The position numbers were made by a program, and so were the translations under genes. From Hoyosella sp. YIM 151337 (GTDB taxonomy: Bacteria > Actinomycetota > Actinomycetes > Mycobacteriales > Mycobacteriaceae): a stretch of 64,000 bases of DNA. The stretch is from positions 140,146 through 204,145 of the forward strand of contig NZ_JAPEIQ010000006.1 of NCBI RefSeq assembly GCF_026041215.1, read 5' to 3'. This document shows, piece after piece, positions 58,401 to 64,000 of the stretch. The notes beneath the pieces are model-generated. The model did not search any database. It worked only from the letters and a program-made list of their open reading frames with translations, and had not been told where the DNA came from. Within the stretch, counting starts at the first letter, position 1; each line of letters opens with the position of its first letter.

Positions 58401-58617
58401 CGAGCATAGCGTTTGCTTCTGCGACAAGGTCCGCGAGCTCAGCTGCGAAGCCGCCATCGTTGATCAGTTCGCGGAGCGCGGGGAGCCATTCTGCACCCTG
58501 ACCGCCAAAGGCCACGGTGTAGGGAACTCCGTTACGGAACTGGGCGCTTAGCGCGAGGGTGTTGTTCGCGGTGTGTGCACTCCGTGAGGAGAAGATTGGA
58601 TTATCGCTCAGGGTCAC
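49462..58617 (-). CDS. fas: Type I fatty acid synthase, single polypeptide
   Basis: 3051 residues carrying all FAS activities in the fungal-like order found in mycobacteria. Acetyltransferase: FGGQGAEWLPAL, nucleophile in AGHSQGVLGVE near residue 145. Enoyl reductase: LAGMTPTTVDAKIVAAA near 420. Dehydratase hot-dog: FARISGDHNPIHTSD near 1215. Malonyl/palmitoyl transferase: FPGQGIQHKGMG near 1327 and CGHSVGEYNALS near 1427. An Ala/Pro linker precedes the ACP, whose Ser is in DGVSSRRNQVL near 1803. Ketoreductase: AIVTGASEGSIAAAVAGELL near 2105. Ketosynthase: Cys in ACATAAVSV near 2700, His in KHDTSTGAND and GHAKGGAAAF. GTG 58617 has AGGAG seven bases upstream. All key residues are present, so it should be active. 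Confidence 0.98.
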   Translation of the reverse strand: MTLSDNPIFSSRSAHTANNTLALSAQFRNGVPYTVAFGGQGAEWLPALRELINDGGFAAELADLVAEANAMLAPVDSDLQIVRAEFAPLQWAEQTGDEETTVDVSTAAISLPGVFLAQLAALRLLELEGLDTVEVAPAATAGHSQGVLGVEVLRQGGSRNAELLAIAQLMGAAASLTGRRRGLRSVGSHSAMVSVSKADPQRIADIVAEATSGMSPDEAPVVAIRNARRRVVISGRPEQIERIRLRCAEIAEKEKQERADRVRGGEIFAPVFDPIAAEVAFHHPSMSAAVELAVEWAEECGIDTELTRNLATSALVDPVDWVAEIERLAKSGAQWLLDVGPGDVFARLTASSTRGLGVAVIPAGTRGGHRNLFTPGATPEVPSPWTRFAPRVAELPDGTKVAETLFTRLTGRSPIVLAGMTPTTVDAKIVAAAANAGYWSELAGGGQVTEPIFNDRVEDLKKLLDPGRAVQLNAMFLDPYLWKLHVGGKRLLQKARVAGAPFDGITITAGIPELDDALSIIEDLTNAGLSYIAFKPGTVAQIRSVIRIAAEVPHQTIIVQIEGGKAGGHHSWEDLDDLLLETYAELRARPNVVIAAGGGIGTPERAADYLTGRWSVAHGFPAMPVDSILIGTAAMAALEATTSPEVKKLLVDTQGTPEWIPAGGAQNGMSSGRSQLGADIHEVDNTASKTGRLLDEVAGDAAEVKRRRDEIIAALNGTAKPYFGDVAAMTYQEWLERYVELAVGEAATDFNIGGDFSDASDTINSVWLDVTWRERFASMIRRAEARLNPADRGRITSLFSDAVHLERPHAAIAELVTTYPEAATTVLHPGDVPFFMSLCRTPGKPVNFVPVIDAEVRRWWRSDSLWQAHDPRYSADQVCVIPGTVSVAGITKADEPVADILKRFEDETVSALSTEAVSVPSRRRAEADGVLGILLAAPDATWGSRLTKNPVFRIGEPSTWDITSNDVARHAATGAVLRAAGENVAVLEVPVLRGKVSLRLTVPASCTTGGAPIVSAEDTATAMSALLEVAAGGGELPPVVDGVAEFSTTYLPELVADHAAVTATGIGADMMPGTVPDVLVGTCWPAVFAAIGAAKSADGAPCVEGLLDLVHLDHHTSLLGSLPTESATLDVRAKLGRVVDAEVGRVIEVEVEIRTGSELIATLSERFAIRNRTGSASLTDPVSVASKDAASTPRKLVRKVSFTAPTSMRAFARISGDHNPIHTSDGAAALAGLPGPIVHGMWLSAAAQHVLAGRDISSDQRKYPGIEAWTTRFLAPVLPGDTIDVRAERVSIEAGREIIEVTCKVGDTPVMIGTARMAPPRIVYAFPGQGIQHKGMGLEAMTRSKAARAVWERADEHTRKELGFSILAIVRDNPTEIRARGVTYYHPDGVLFLTQFTQVAMATLGLAQIAELKESGAFIEGAYFCGHSVGEYNALSAVAEVLPLPAVLELVFRRGSAMHTLVPRDAKGRSDYRLGAIRPSQAGIADSDVTAYIDGIAAETGEFLQVVNYNLRGSQYAIAGTVKGLEALESDIDARRTALGGKRAFILVPGIDVPFHSSVLLGGVPEFREKLRELVPHDIDPQILVGRYIPNLVPRLFNLGRDFVQEIADLVDSEPLKAVLADFDSWSAKPVALSREILIELLAWQFASPVRWIETQDLLFTDEAEGGVAVERFVEIGTGSAPTLANLAKSTLGLPGYVAKPEVFNVERDALAVKGQDESQDFEDDVDDSAEATAEAAPAEAAAPAEAAPAPAPAPAAPAGGPRPDDLPFSAADATRALIASLTKLRPEQIGSADTIEALCDGVSSRRNQVLLDLGSELGLGAIDGAADADIPTLSQTVNKLARTYKPFGPVLTDAFGDQLRKVFGPTGKRPAYISDVVTDVWQLEQGWVHHVTAELALGTREGSSSRGGELGGISGSTADELIDAAIQSVAARNGVTVGKPSAGGAGGGTVDSATVSALTESITGPDGVLASTARHLLAELGLSAPKSIADAEDPSAELAELVAQELGSDWARQVAPAFDANKAVAFDDRWASAREDLAKLWLGDNADNAGTFTGTGEIVATQARWWAQKAQDAGRPALAEAYNRFAAEAMDTSTGKWDSEVAIVTGASEGSIAAAVAGELLNGGATVIATTSRLNSERVGFYKELYRANARAGATLWVVPANMAAFSDVDALVDWVGSEYAITAGPETKVLKKALTPTMLVPFAAPRVSGELADAGAKAELQMRVLLWSVEKMIGGLSAIGKDNDIDTRLHVLLPGSPNRGIFGGDGAYGESKAAFDAIIAKWKSESSWSQRVTFTHALIGWVRGTGLMGGNDPLVRFVEAAGVKTWATTEMAAELLKGCTPEARTYAESEPVTLNLTGGLDTADLDLSALAGKAHAAAEEESEEAVEEGDNVISALPAAPAADPVRRVEWNKVAADPADMVVIVGAGELGPYGSARTRFEMEVSEELSAAGVLELAWTTGLVTWHNDPKPAWYDTESGDEVAEEDIWELYHDRVVEQCGIRPYENDGALQDGTQPLLSSVFLDNDLTFTVSGEAEARAFVSAAPDSTVIESLESGEWQVTRKAGTEIRVPRRVEMTRTVGAQIPLNFDATRWGIPAELADSIDRVALWNLVTTVDAFLGSGFTPAELLRWVHPADVANTQGVGIGGMKSMRSLYIDAILGENRPNDILQEALPNVIAAHVVQSYVGSYGDMLHPVAACATAAVSVSEGFDKIRSGRAQFVVAGGFDDLGVEGITGFGDMNATANTQAMLDKGIDPRRFSRANDRRRGGFVEANGGGTVLLARGDLAFELGLPVLGVVGWTGTFGDGAHTSIPAPGLGALSAGRGGTTSKLAKELAALGVTADDISVISKHDTSTGANDPNESELHERIATALGRTDGAPLFVISQKSLTGHAKGGAAAFQMIGLCQVLADGVVPPNRSLDCVDEVLAQHPHLVWVRQALKFGERLPLKAGLVTSLGFGHVSAFVAIVHAEAFLQALGAERAADYLARAAKRVADGRRRIAAAMVGGPALYERPENRRFAGSVRESEAALLLDPQARLGESGTYPVPGVQ

Positions 58618-59064
58618 TGTTCGCTCCTGTGTAGACGTGCCTGAATAGACCCGGGTAAGGGCAACTACCCAGGCGAGATTGTGGGGTTCAGGAGGCAACG
58701 CGACGTCACACGCTCTGCACTGCTTTGGGCGTTGTGCGTCCGTTCACGCGCTGACCCAAGAGTGGCACACATTCGTGAGGATTTCCTCATGTTCCACACC
58801 AGCGATTTTTTCTACTAGTGAGTAGCTTGCGAGCAGATCATGAGGATTCCCTCAAGTTTTTCCATCCCCGCAGGTCAGCGAGGATATTTTGATCGATTTG
58901 ACATCTCGGGTGAATATGTCAACGTTACCGAATTGTTATATTTGCTGAGATGCACGCCACACAGCCTGTCTCGCAATGAGAGAAAATGCAGGCAGAAGGC
59001 CTTTTTTGGGTGCACTGGCAAATGACAGCGCAACGACGTAATCTTTACCGCGGTACGCCCAGAT
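58618..59064. promoter_or_regulatory. fas upstream region with repeated operators
   Basis: 447 bases between fas and tRNA-Leu without a gene. It contains two near-identical palindromes (58776-58789 and 58841-58854, listed separately), a small CTACT/AGTAG hairpin between them (58812-58825), and an inverted repeat TTGACAT-N11-ATGTCAA at 58898-58922. It must carry the fas promoter, and near its right end that of the tRNA. Confidence 0.55.
58776..58854. promoter_or_regulatory. Paired palindromic operators upstream of fas
   Basis: TGAGGATTTCCTCA (58776-58789, arms perfectly complementary) and TGAGGATTCCCTCA (58841-58854) differ at one base and start 65 bp apart, 160-240 bp upstream of the fas start. 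Spaced copies suggest binding of a fatty-acid regulator, perhaps of the FasR kind or the TetR protein at 48226-48996; neither is proven. Confidence 0.55.
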
Positions 59065-59146
<82 letters not shown>

Positions 59147-59204
59147 CCCCCAGGTGTGGCTGCTCACACAGAGTTTGCCGGATTTTCCAGGTACCTTTTA
59201 TAAC

Positions 59205-59615
59205 GTGGCGCAACCAACCCGATCACCGAGGCTAGCTCTGATCATTTTCGTGATCGTCGGTGCTGCTGCCTGCCTCGCACTCGGATGGTGGCAACTGCAG
59301 CGCTACGAATCGGCCGCGGGTTCCGCGCAAAACCTGGGATACGCCCTGCAATGGCCACTGTTCGCCGGCTTCCTCGTGTACGCCTACGTCAAGTTCGTAC
59401 GGCTGGAACGCCAGGAAGAACGCGGTGAACTGAACGACGATCAGCCGAAGGAAATCCCGGAGGATCTGCTTCCCGCCCGGCCTTCGCGACCGGCAGCTGC
59501 AGACGTCGACCCCGAAACCGCCGCATACAACCAGTATCTTGCTGAGCTCGCCAACGAGAGCGGCGGACAGCCAAGTTCCCCCCATAACCGCGATAGGAGC
59601 ACTCGTGACATCTGA
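59205..59615 (+). CDS. LprD-like small membrane protein
   Basis: 136 residues from GTG 59205. Two hydrophobic segments: LALIIFVIVGAAACLALGWW near residues 9-28 and ALQWPLFAGFLVYAYVKFV near 47-65, then a charged tail with DDQPKEIPEDLLPARP and ETAAYNQYLAELA. The segment AAACLALGWWQ and YALQWPLF recall M. tuberculosis LprD (Rv1343c), and the neighbouring DUF3817, rdgB and rph genes support this. Whether the Cys is lipidated is doubtful. The 3' end overlaps the next start by 11 bases. Function unknown. Confidence 0.8.
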   Translation: MAQPTRSPRLALIIFVIVGAAACLALGWWQLQRYESAAGSAQNLGYALQWPLFAGFLVYAYVKFVRLERQEERGELNDDQPKEIPEDLLPARPSRPAAADVDPETAAYNQYLAELANESGGQPSSPHNRDRSTRDI

Positions 59616-59967
59616 TCGTGCGGCGACGACGAGTACCGTGGCCGAACTTTCGCCCCGCATTCAGTCGGCACTCACGAGATACCGCGTCCTCGCGATCACC
59701 ACAGGGATCTGGCTGCTCGTCCTCACTGTCGAAATGGTGCTGAAGTACCCCATGGACGTCGATCTGCCCGAGTGGGCCCGCATCGTCCCCATCGTGCACG
59801 GCTGGGTGTACTTCATCTACCTCATCATGACGACGGATCTCGCGGTCAAGGCGCGATGGCGGCCCTTTCCCACGATCGGTGTCCTGCTCGCGGGCACCGT
59901 ACCGTTCCTCTCGTTCTACGTTGAACATCGCGTCACGCAGAAGGTCAAGGCCGGGCAGCGGCTGTGA
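59605..59967 (+). CDS. DUF3817 small membrane protein
   Basis: 120 residues from GTG 59605 with TAGGAG upstream. Three hydrophobic stretches: VLAITTGIWLLVLTVEMVL, IVPIVHGWVYFIYLIMTTDLA and IGVLLAGTVPFLSFYVEHRV, with the VHGW and PF.SF.VE pattern of DUF3817 (YdzA-like). Ortholog position matches Rv1342c. Translationally coupled to the preceding gene. Function unknown. Confidence 0.88.
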   Translation: MTSDRAATTSTVAELSPRIQSALTRYRVLAITTGIWLLVLTVEMVLKYPMDVDLPEWARIVPIVHGWVYFIYLIMTTDLAVKARWRPFPTIGVLLAGTVPFLSFYVEHRVTQKVKAGQRL

Positions 59968-59984
59968 ACCGCCCGCGCGGGACT

Positions 59985-60013
59985 TTGACATGGTCGATAC
60001 TGCGGGATATGTA
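59985..60013 (+). promoter_or_regulatory. Consensus promoter of the LpqN-like gene, leaderless
   Basis: -35 TTGACA at 59985-59990, 17-bp spacer, -10 TATGTA at 60008-60013, then six bases to ATG 60020. Same geometry as the promoter at 25388-25416. Confidence 0.65.
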
Positions 60014-60019
60014 ACTCAC

Positions 60020-60736
60020 ATGACAAAGCGCCCCCTCGTCCGGGTTACTGGGATTCTCGCTGCCGCCGCCATTCTCGGCGCGTGCGGTACAGGAGAGGGG
60101 GATACAGCCAGTCTCGCCCCGCCAACAACTGTGGCTGTATCCGTTCCGCCCGTCACCACCACGACGACGCCGATCCCTGAACCGGAGGAGGCAGAACCCG
60201 CACCCACGCTCGCGGATTACCTGGCTGAGCAGGGTATCGGCCGGACACCTCTCGCAGCGGGCACCGAAACCGGCCCGCTCGTCGAGTTCGATCTGCCGGA
60301 TGGCTGGCACATTGCCGATCCCGGTCTCTTTCCTCAGTCGTATAGTGCCGCCGTAGGCACGCGGTGGGAAAACGATGAAGAACCTGGGCCGGTGCCCGCG
60401 GCCGTGCTCACTGTGCTGCGCCTTGACCGCGTCGTCGATCCCGATGAGGCCCTCGGCCTCGCGAGCGGCGCTGTGCTGAATTTGCCCGAATTCGAGATTG
60501 CGCTCGACGATCCCGATTCGGAAGTCAGCGGATACCCGTCGTATGCGCTCTCCGGCGAGTATGCCGACGCCGAAGCGGGCTACATCGCGATTGTGGAGCG
60601 CACCGTCGTCATGGATGACGGTGCTGCGACGTACGTGATCCAGCTCCGCATCACCGCGCAGTCGCGCGACGCCGAGGCTGTGACCGCTTCAGTACAGGAG
60701 ATCGATAGCAGCCTGACGGTCACGGCCCGAGCTTAG
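60020..60736 (+). CDS. LpqN/LpqT-family lipoprotein
   Basis: 238 residues. Signal peptide MTKRPLVRVTGILAAAA and lipobox AILGACGTG give a membrane-anchored mature protein. A Thr/Pro-rich linker (VTTTTTPIPEPEEAEP) precedes the domain, which has VEFDLPDGWHIADPG, AAVLTVLRLDRVVDPDEAL and YVIQLRITAQ, the LpqN-type fold. ATG 60020 is set by the promoter; an upstream ATG at 59990 would sit inside it. The 3' end overlaps the convergent rdgB by four bases. Function in the envelope unknown. Confidence 0.85.
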   Translation: MTKRPLVRVTGILAAAAILGACGTGEGDTASLAPPTTVAVSVPPVTTTTTPIPEPEEAEPAPTLADYLAEQGIGRTPLAAGTETGPLVEFDLPDGWHIADPGLFPQSYSAAVGTRWENDEEPGPVPAAVLTVLRLDRVVDPDEALGLASGAVLNLPEFEIALDDPDSEVSGYPSYALSGEYADAEAGYIAIVERTVVMDDGAATYVIQLRITAQSRDAEAVTASVQEIDSSLTVTARA

Positions 60737-61368
60737 CTGCTCGCCCACTGGGCGAGTGCGGGTACGAGCGAGCGCAATGCCTTTCCGCGGTGTGACACCG
60801 CATCCTTCTCTGCAGCGGTCAGCTGCGCCGCTGAGCGTCCTTCGTCGGCGTCGACACCCTCAGGCAGCTCTGCGGGCAGGAAGATGGGGTCGTAGCCGAA
60901 TCCGCCGTCGCCGTGCGGTTCGTGCGCGATTGCGCCCTTCCAGCTGCCGCGGACCACAGTTTCCACCCCATCGGGCACGACAAGAGCGCAAGCGGACACG
61001 AAGGACGCAGACCGGCGCTCATCTGGCACGTCCCGCAGCTGGGCGAGAAGGAGCCGGTTGTTTTCCGCGTCCTGGCCGTGCTCCCCCGACCAGCGGGCCG
61101 ACAGGACCCCAGGCATGCCATGCAGAGCGTCAACCTCGAGGCCAGAGTCATCGGCTACGCACGCGAGACCCGTAGCGTGCGTGCCGTCACGCCCTTTCAG
61201 CAGCGCATTCTGCTCGAATGTCTCACCTGTCTCCGGCGACTCGGGATAGGGTTCCACGTCGTCGAGCCCGACGAGTTCAACCCCGGCGATGCCAGACACA
61301 TCGAGGATCCGGCGCAGCTCGGCAAGCTTCTTTCTGTTGCGGCTCGCGACCAGCAACTTCTTGGTCAT
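60733..61368 (-). CDS. rdgB: RdgB/HAM1-type non-canonical purine NTP pyrophosphatase
   Basis: 211 residues; hydrolyses dITP, ITP and XTP to monophosphates and so keeps them out of nucleic acids. Signatures are [53 protein letters not shown] (landmark), [10 protein letters not shown] and SHRGKAL. The start overlaps the rph stop by four bases, so the two are coupled. Confidence 0.95.
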   Translation of the reverse strand: MTKKLLVASRNRKKLAELRRILDVSGIAGVELVGLDDVEPYPESPETGETFEQNALLKGRDGTHATGLACVADDSGLEVDALHGMPGVLSARWSGEHGQDAENNRLLLAQLRDVPDERRSASFVSACALVVPDGVETVVRGSWKGAIAHEPHGDGGFGYDPIFLPAELPEGVDADEGRSAAQLTAAEKDAVSHRGKALRSLVPALAQWASS

Positions 61369-62156
61369 TTTGTTCCGAAAGCCTTCTTCTTCGGCGCGTG
61401 CGGGTCAGGCTGCGGGAGTTCACCGGGATACGGTGCGGCAAGCACTTCATTTTGCACCGCGAACAGCTGCTCACAGCCTTCAAGCGCGAGGTCGATGAGC
61501 TTGTCGAGCGTCGAGCGCGGGAAGGTGGCGCCTTCGCCCGTGCCCTGAACTTCCACGAGGGTTCCGACGTCCGTGGCGACGACATTGAGGTCCACCTCGG
61601 CGCGGGAATCCTCGTCATATGGGAGATCTAGCCGCACCCGCCCGTCAACAACTCCGACGCTGACCGCCGCGATGGCACACGACAGCGGCTTGGGGTCAAC
61701 GAGCGCGTCGGCAGCACCCAGATACGTCATCGCGTCGTGCAGGGCAACGTAGGCCCCGGTGATCGCCGCCGTGCGCGTGCCGCCATCGGCCTGAATGACG
61801 TCACAGTCAACGGTCACAGTGCGGTTACCGATCGCCCCGAGATCGATGCAGGCTCGCAGCGAACGCCCCACCAGCCGGCTGATCTCCTGCGTGCGCCCGC
61901 CGAGTTTGCCGCGCACCGACTCACGGCCACTGCGGCTGTGCGTCGCCGCCGGAAGCATCGCGTACTCAGCAGTCAGCCAGCCCTGCCCGGAGCCGTCACG
62001 CCAGCGCGGAACACCGTCTTCTACAGACGCGGTGCATAGCACCCGCGTTTGCCCGAATTCGACCAGCACAGACCCTGCTGGGTAATTCGTGAAGCCCCGG
62101 GTGATCCGAACGGGACGAAGTTCATTGTCTGCTCTGCCATCAGCACGTCTCGTCAC
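61365..62156 (-). CDS. rph: Ribonuclease PH
   Basis: 263 residues; phosphorolytic 3'-exonuclease that trims tRNA 3' ends. It has [50 protein letters not shown]-like and [19 protein letters not shown]. The C-terminus is normal length plus a short charged tail. GTG 62156. It follows the phosphodiesterase gene by 23 bp in the same direction. Confidence 0.96.
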   Translation of the reverse strand: MTRRADGRADNELRPVRITRGFTNYPAGSVLVEFGQTRVLCTASVEDGVPRWRDGSGQGWLTAEYAMLPAATHSRSGRESVRGKLGGRTQEISRLVGRSLRACIDLGAIGNRTVTVDCDVIQADGGTRTAAITGAYVALHDAMTYLGAADALVDPKPLSCAIAAVSVGVVDGRVRLDLPYDEDSRAEVDLNVVATDVGTLVEVQGTGEGATFPRSTLDKLIDLALEGCEQLFAVQNEVLAAPYPGELPQPDPHAPKKKAFGTK

Positions 62157-62179
62157 ACCAACGAGCGTAGCCGTTCACG

Positions 62180-62965
62180 TCAAGAAAGGTCTGCCGGCGC
62201 AACCTGGGCTACCTGGAAGTGCTCATTCGGCGCGACCAGCCGCACTGGGCCATCAAACTCGGCCTGCGCTTCAGCCAGCACAGCCTCGCGCGGTGTCCAC
62301 GGCGGGACGTGAGTGAGCAGCAGTTGACCGACACCCGCTTCACGGGCGATGCGTCCTGCCTCGGTGCCGGACAGGTGGACGCCGACAGGCCGGTCCGGGG
62401 AATGCGTCCATGACGCTTCGCAGAGGAACACGTCAGCGCGGTCCGCGAGTTCGTATACCGCGTCACACACACCGGTATCGCCACTGGAAGCGAAAACGGC
62501 GCCAGTGCTGGAGGTGAAGCGGAATCCGTATGACTCAGGAGGGTGGAACACGCGGCGCGGCAACACCGTGATGTCGCCGAATGTCACTGCCTGGCCGTCT
62601 TCCCACGCCCGGACGTCGAGTACGTCCGAGATGTCGTCGATATGCCCACCGATCTCCGATGACGCTGCACCAATCCGCATCGCCGTATCGGTGGGCCCAT
62701 AAGCGAGCGCTTTCCCTTCGGGCGGGTCGGGATGGTATCGACGCCACACCAGGAGCCCTGGAATGTCCAGGCAGTGGTCCGCATGCAGGTGGGAAAGAAG
62801 GATCGTCGCGTCACCTGGATCGATGAACCGCTGTAACGCACCGAGCACGCCGCCGCCAAAGTCAAGAACCAGCGGCGGGGAGTTCTCTGCACGAATCAGA
62901 TATCCCGACGCTGGCGAATCCGGACCGGTGACGCTTCCGGAACAGCCCAGGACGGTTACACGCAT
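62180..62965 (-). CDS. MBL-fold phosphodiesterase, Rv1339-like cyclic nucleotide phosphodiesterase
   Basis: 261 residues. It starts MRVTVLGCSGSVTGPDSPASGYL and carries the metal motif HLHADH (59-64 in LSHLHADHCLD), followed by SGDTGVCD and LLLTHVPPW with further metal ligands. It is the ortholog by position and sequence type of M. tuberculosis Rv1339, described as an atypical cAMP phosphodiesterase; older annotation calls it beta-lactamase-like. It lies between murI and rph in one direction. Confidence 0.9.
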   Translation of the reverse strand: MRVTVLGCSGSVTGPDSPASGYLIRAENSPPLVLDFGGGVLGALQRFIDPGDATILLSHLHADHCLDIPGLLVWRRYHPDPPEGKALAYGPTDTAMRIGAASSEIGGHIDDISDVLDVRAWEDGQAVTFGDITVLPRRVFHPPESYGFRFTSSTGAVFASSGDTGVCDAVYELADRADVFLCEASWTHSPDRPVGVHLSGTEAGRIAREAGVGQLLLTHVPPWTPREAVLAEAQAEFDGPVRLVAPNEHFQVAQVAPADLS

Positions 62966-63129
62966 ACGCCTAATGCTGCCACGTCGCGTCAATTCACATT
63001 CAACTTCTCCCCCAAATCCCTGAAATGTACGAGATTTACACCGGACCGTGACTGAACCTGGGTGCAACCCGAATCTTTTTGTGACATATCAGCTTTGCAG
63101 CTATGCGTCTTTTGCCGCGTCGCTCGCGC

Positions 63130-63975
63130 TCACACGTGGCCGACGACGGGTACCGACGGGCCCAGGAACCGGGCGGCGAGTTTGCGGAATGGTTCCGGCT
63201 CCCCCGTCGCGAGAAACTGCCTTTGCGCGATGCGATCGGTGTGTTCGTGGAGCAAGTCTCGTTCGGTGAGCACGCGCAAGACGTCCTTTGCGGTCTCTTC
63301 TGCGCTCGACACGAGTGTGACGTCTTCACCCATAGCCAGCTGGATGACACCAGACAGCAACGGATAGTGGGTGCAGCCCAAAATCACCGTGTCTACTCCT
63401 GCGCGTTGCAGTGGGTCTAGATAACCTTGCGCGAGCTGCATGACCTGCCGACCGCTGGTGATGCCTCGTTCCACAAAGTCGACGAACCGCGGACACGCCG
63501 CCGACACGACCTCCACGTCGCGCGCTGCAGCGAAACTGTCTTCGTACGCCCGCGACGCGATCGTCGCTTGTGTGCCGATTACCCCGATCCGGCCATTCCG
63601 GGTCGCTTTCGCGGCACGGCGCACAGCCGGGAGGATTACTTCAACCACTGGGACTGGGTATCGCTCGCGGGCATCACGCAAATACGCCGCGGACGCGGTA
63701 TTGCACGCGATTACAAGCACTTTGGCGCCGCGATGAACAAGATCATCTCCGATTGCGAGCGCATGCGCCCGAACTTCGGGAATCGAAAGCGGGCCATATG
63801 GGCCGTTTGCGGTATCACCCACATAGATGATGTCTTCATCCGGCAATTGGTCAATTATTGCCCGGGCAACAGTTAGTCCGCCTACTCCAGAATCGAAAAT
63901 TCCGATTGGCGCATTCGAATCTGGCGCACGAAACTGCGGGCGATCGCGTGATTCACTCGCGGTGGTTTGCGTCAC
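63130..63975 (-). CDS. murI: MurI, glutamate racemase
   Basis: 281 residues; makes D-glutamate for peptidoglycan. Catalytic motifs: [30 protein letters not shown], first Cys in [14 protein letters not shown], second Cys in [11 protein letters not shown]. The GTG at 63975 (an upstream ATG is followed by a stop) gives a short N-terminal extension of about 20 residues. First in the visible run murI-phosphodiesterase-rph-rdgB. This one has both Cys, unlike one of its distant relatives at 23868. Confidence 0.96.
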   Translation of the reverse strand: MTQTTASESRDRPQFRAPDSNAPIGIFDSGVGGLTVARAIIDQLPDEDIIYVGDTANGPYGPLSIPEVRAHALAIGDDLVHRGAKVLVIACNTASAAYLRDARERYPVPVVEVILPAVRRAAKATRNGRIGVIGTQATIASRAYEDSFAAARDVEVVSAACPRFVDFVERGITSGRQVMQLAQGYLDPLQRAGVDTVILGCTHYPLLSGVIQLAMGEDVTLVSSAEETAKDVLRVLTERDLLHEHTDRIAQRQFLATGEPEPFRKLAARFLGPSVPVVGHV

Positions 63976-64000
63976 GTATACATACCACCGTGCGGAGGCA

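Overview
The window looks like chromosomal DNA of a high-GC actinomycete of the Mycobacteriales (Corynebacteriales). The main evidence is a single-chain type I fatty acid synthase of about 3050 residues next to acpS, and several blocks whose gene order I recognise from Mycobacterium tuberculosis: perM-purN-purH; sucC-sucD, M23 peptidase, uvrD1, the small chorismate mutase and pgi; a DUF3618 gene with bcp, acpS and fas; desA3 with its reductase; and murI, MBL phosphodiesterase, rph, rdgB, a DUF3817 gene and an lprD-like gene. Genus is not decidable from sequence alone; a Hoyosella/Rhodococcus-like organism would fit. I see no insertion sequence, prophage or CRISPR array.

Layout. 1-14 kb is core metabolism: purine synthesis (purH cut by the window edge), succinyl-CoA synthetase, a cell-wall M23 peptidase, UvrD1 helicase, chorismate mutase, a succinate-semialdehyde dehydrogenase and pgi, which is translationally coupled to a condensation-type acyltransferase. 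15-23 kb holds cobF, a TetR regulator, tRNA-Arg(CCT), a CitA/CitB-type two-component system divergent from a CitMHS citrate transporter, and two tandem cutinases. 23-38 kb is the accessory heart of the window. It has a GntR regulator with two maleate-isomerase-like paralogues, divergent from a D-2-hydroxyacid dehydrogenase, an amidase and a nitrobindin-like protein. It continues with a FadE5-type acyl-CoA dehydrogenase, a 28-residue peptide gene with its own terminator, an iron-siderophore ABC importer behind an iron-box palindrome, and a gabT-DUF3830 operon divergent from a second succinate-semialdehyde dehydrogenase. 38-47 kb carries lipid genes (two DesA3-type desaturases, one with a ferredoxin reductase, a FabR/DesT-like regulator, a secreted lipase) and glutamate dehydrogenase. 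47-59 kb holds bcp flanked by four exact DnaA boxes, a TetR gene, acpS and fas. 59-64 kb is tRNA-Leu(TAG), small membrane proteins, an LpqN-like lipoprotein and the rdgB-rph-phosphodiesterase-murI run.

How it fits together. The most informative regulatory signal is a 12-bp inverted repeat found once between the isomerase and dehydrogenase operons and once, in reverse orientation, between gabT and gabD. I infer that the local GntR protein controls both divergent promoters. That would make one split catabolic regulon feeding an amide- or amino-containing compound towards succinate. The substrate cannot be read from the sequence. Other points of interest are the 28-residue amphipathic peptide gene, the DnaA-box cluster, paired operators upstream of fas, and several promoters that appear to give leaderless transcripts (-10 box six or seven bases before the start codon).
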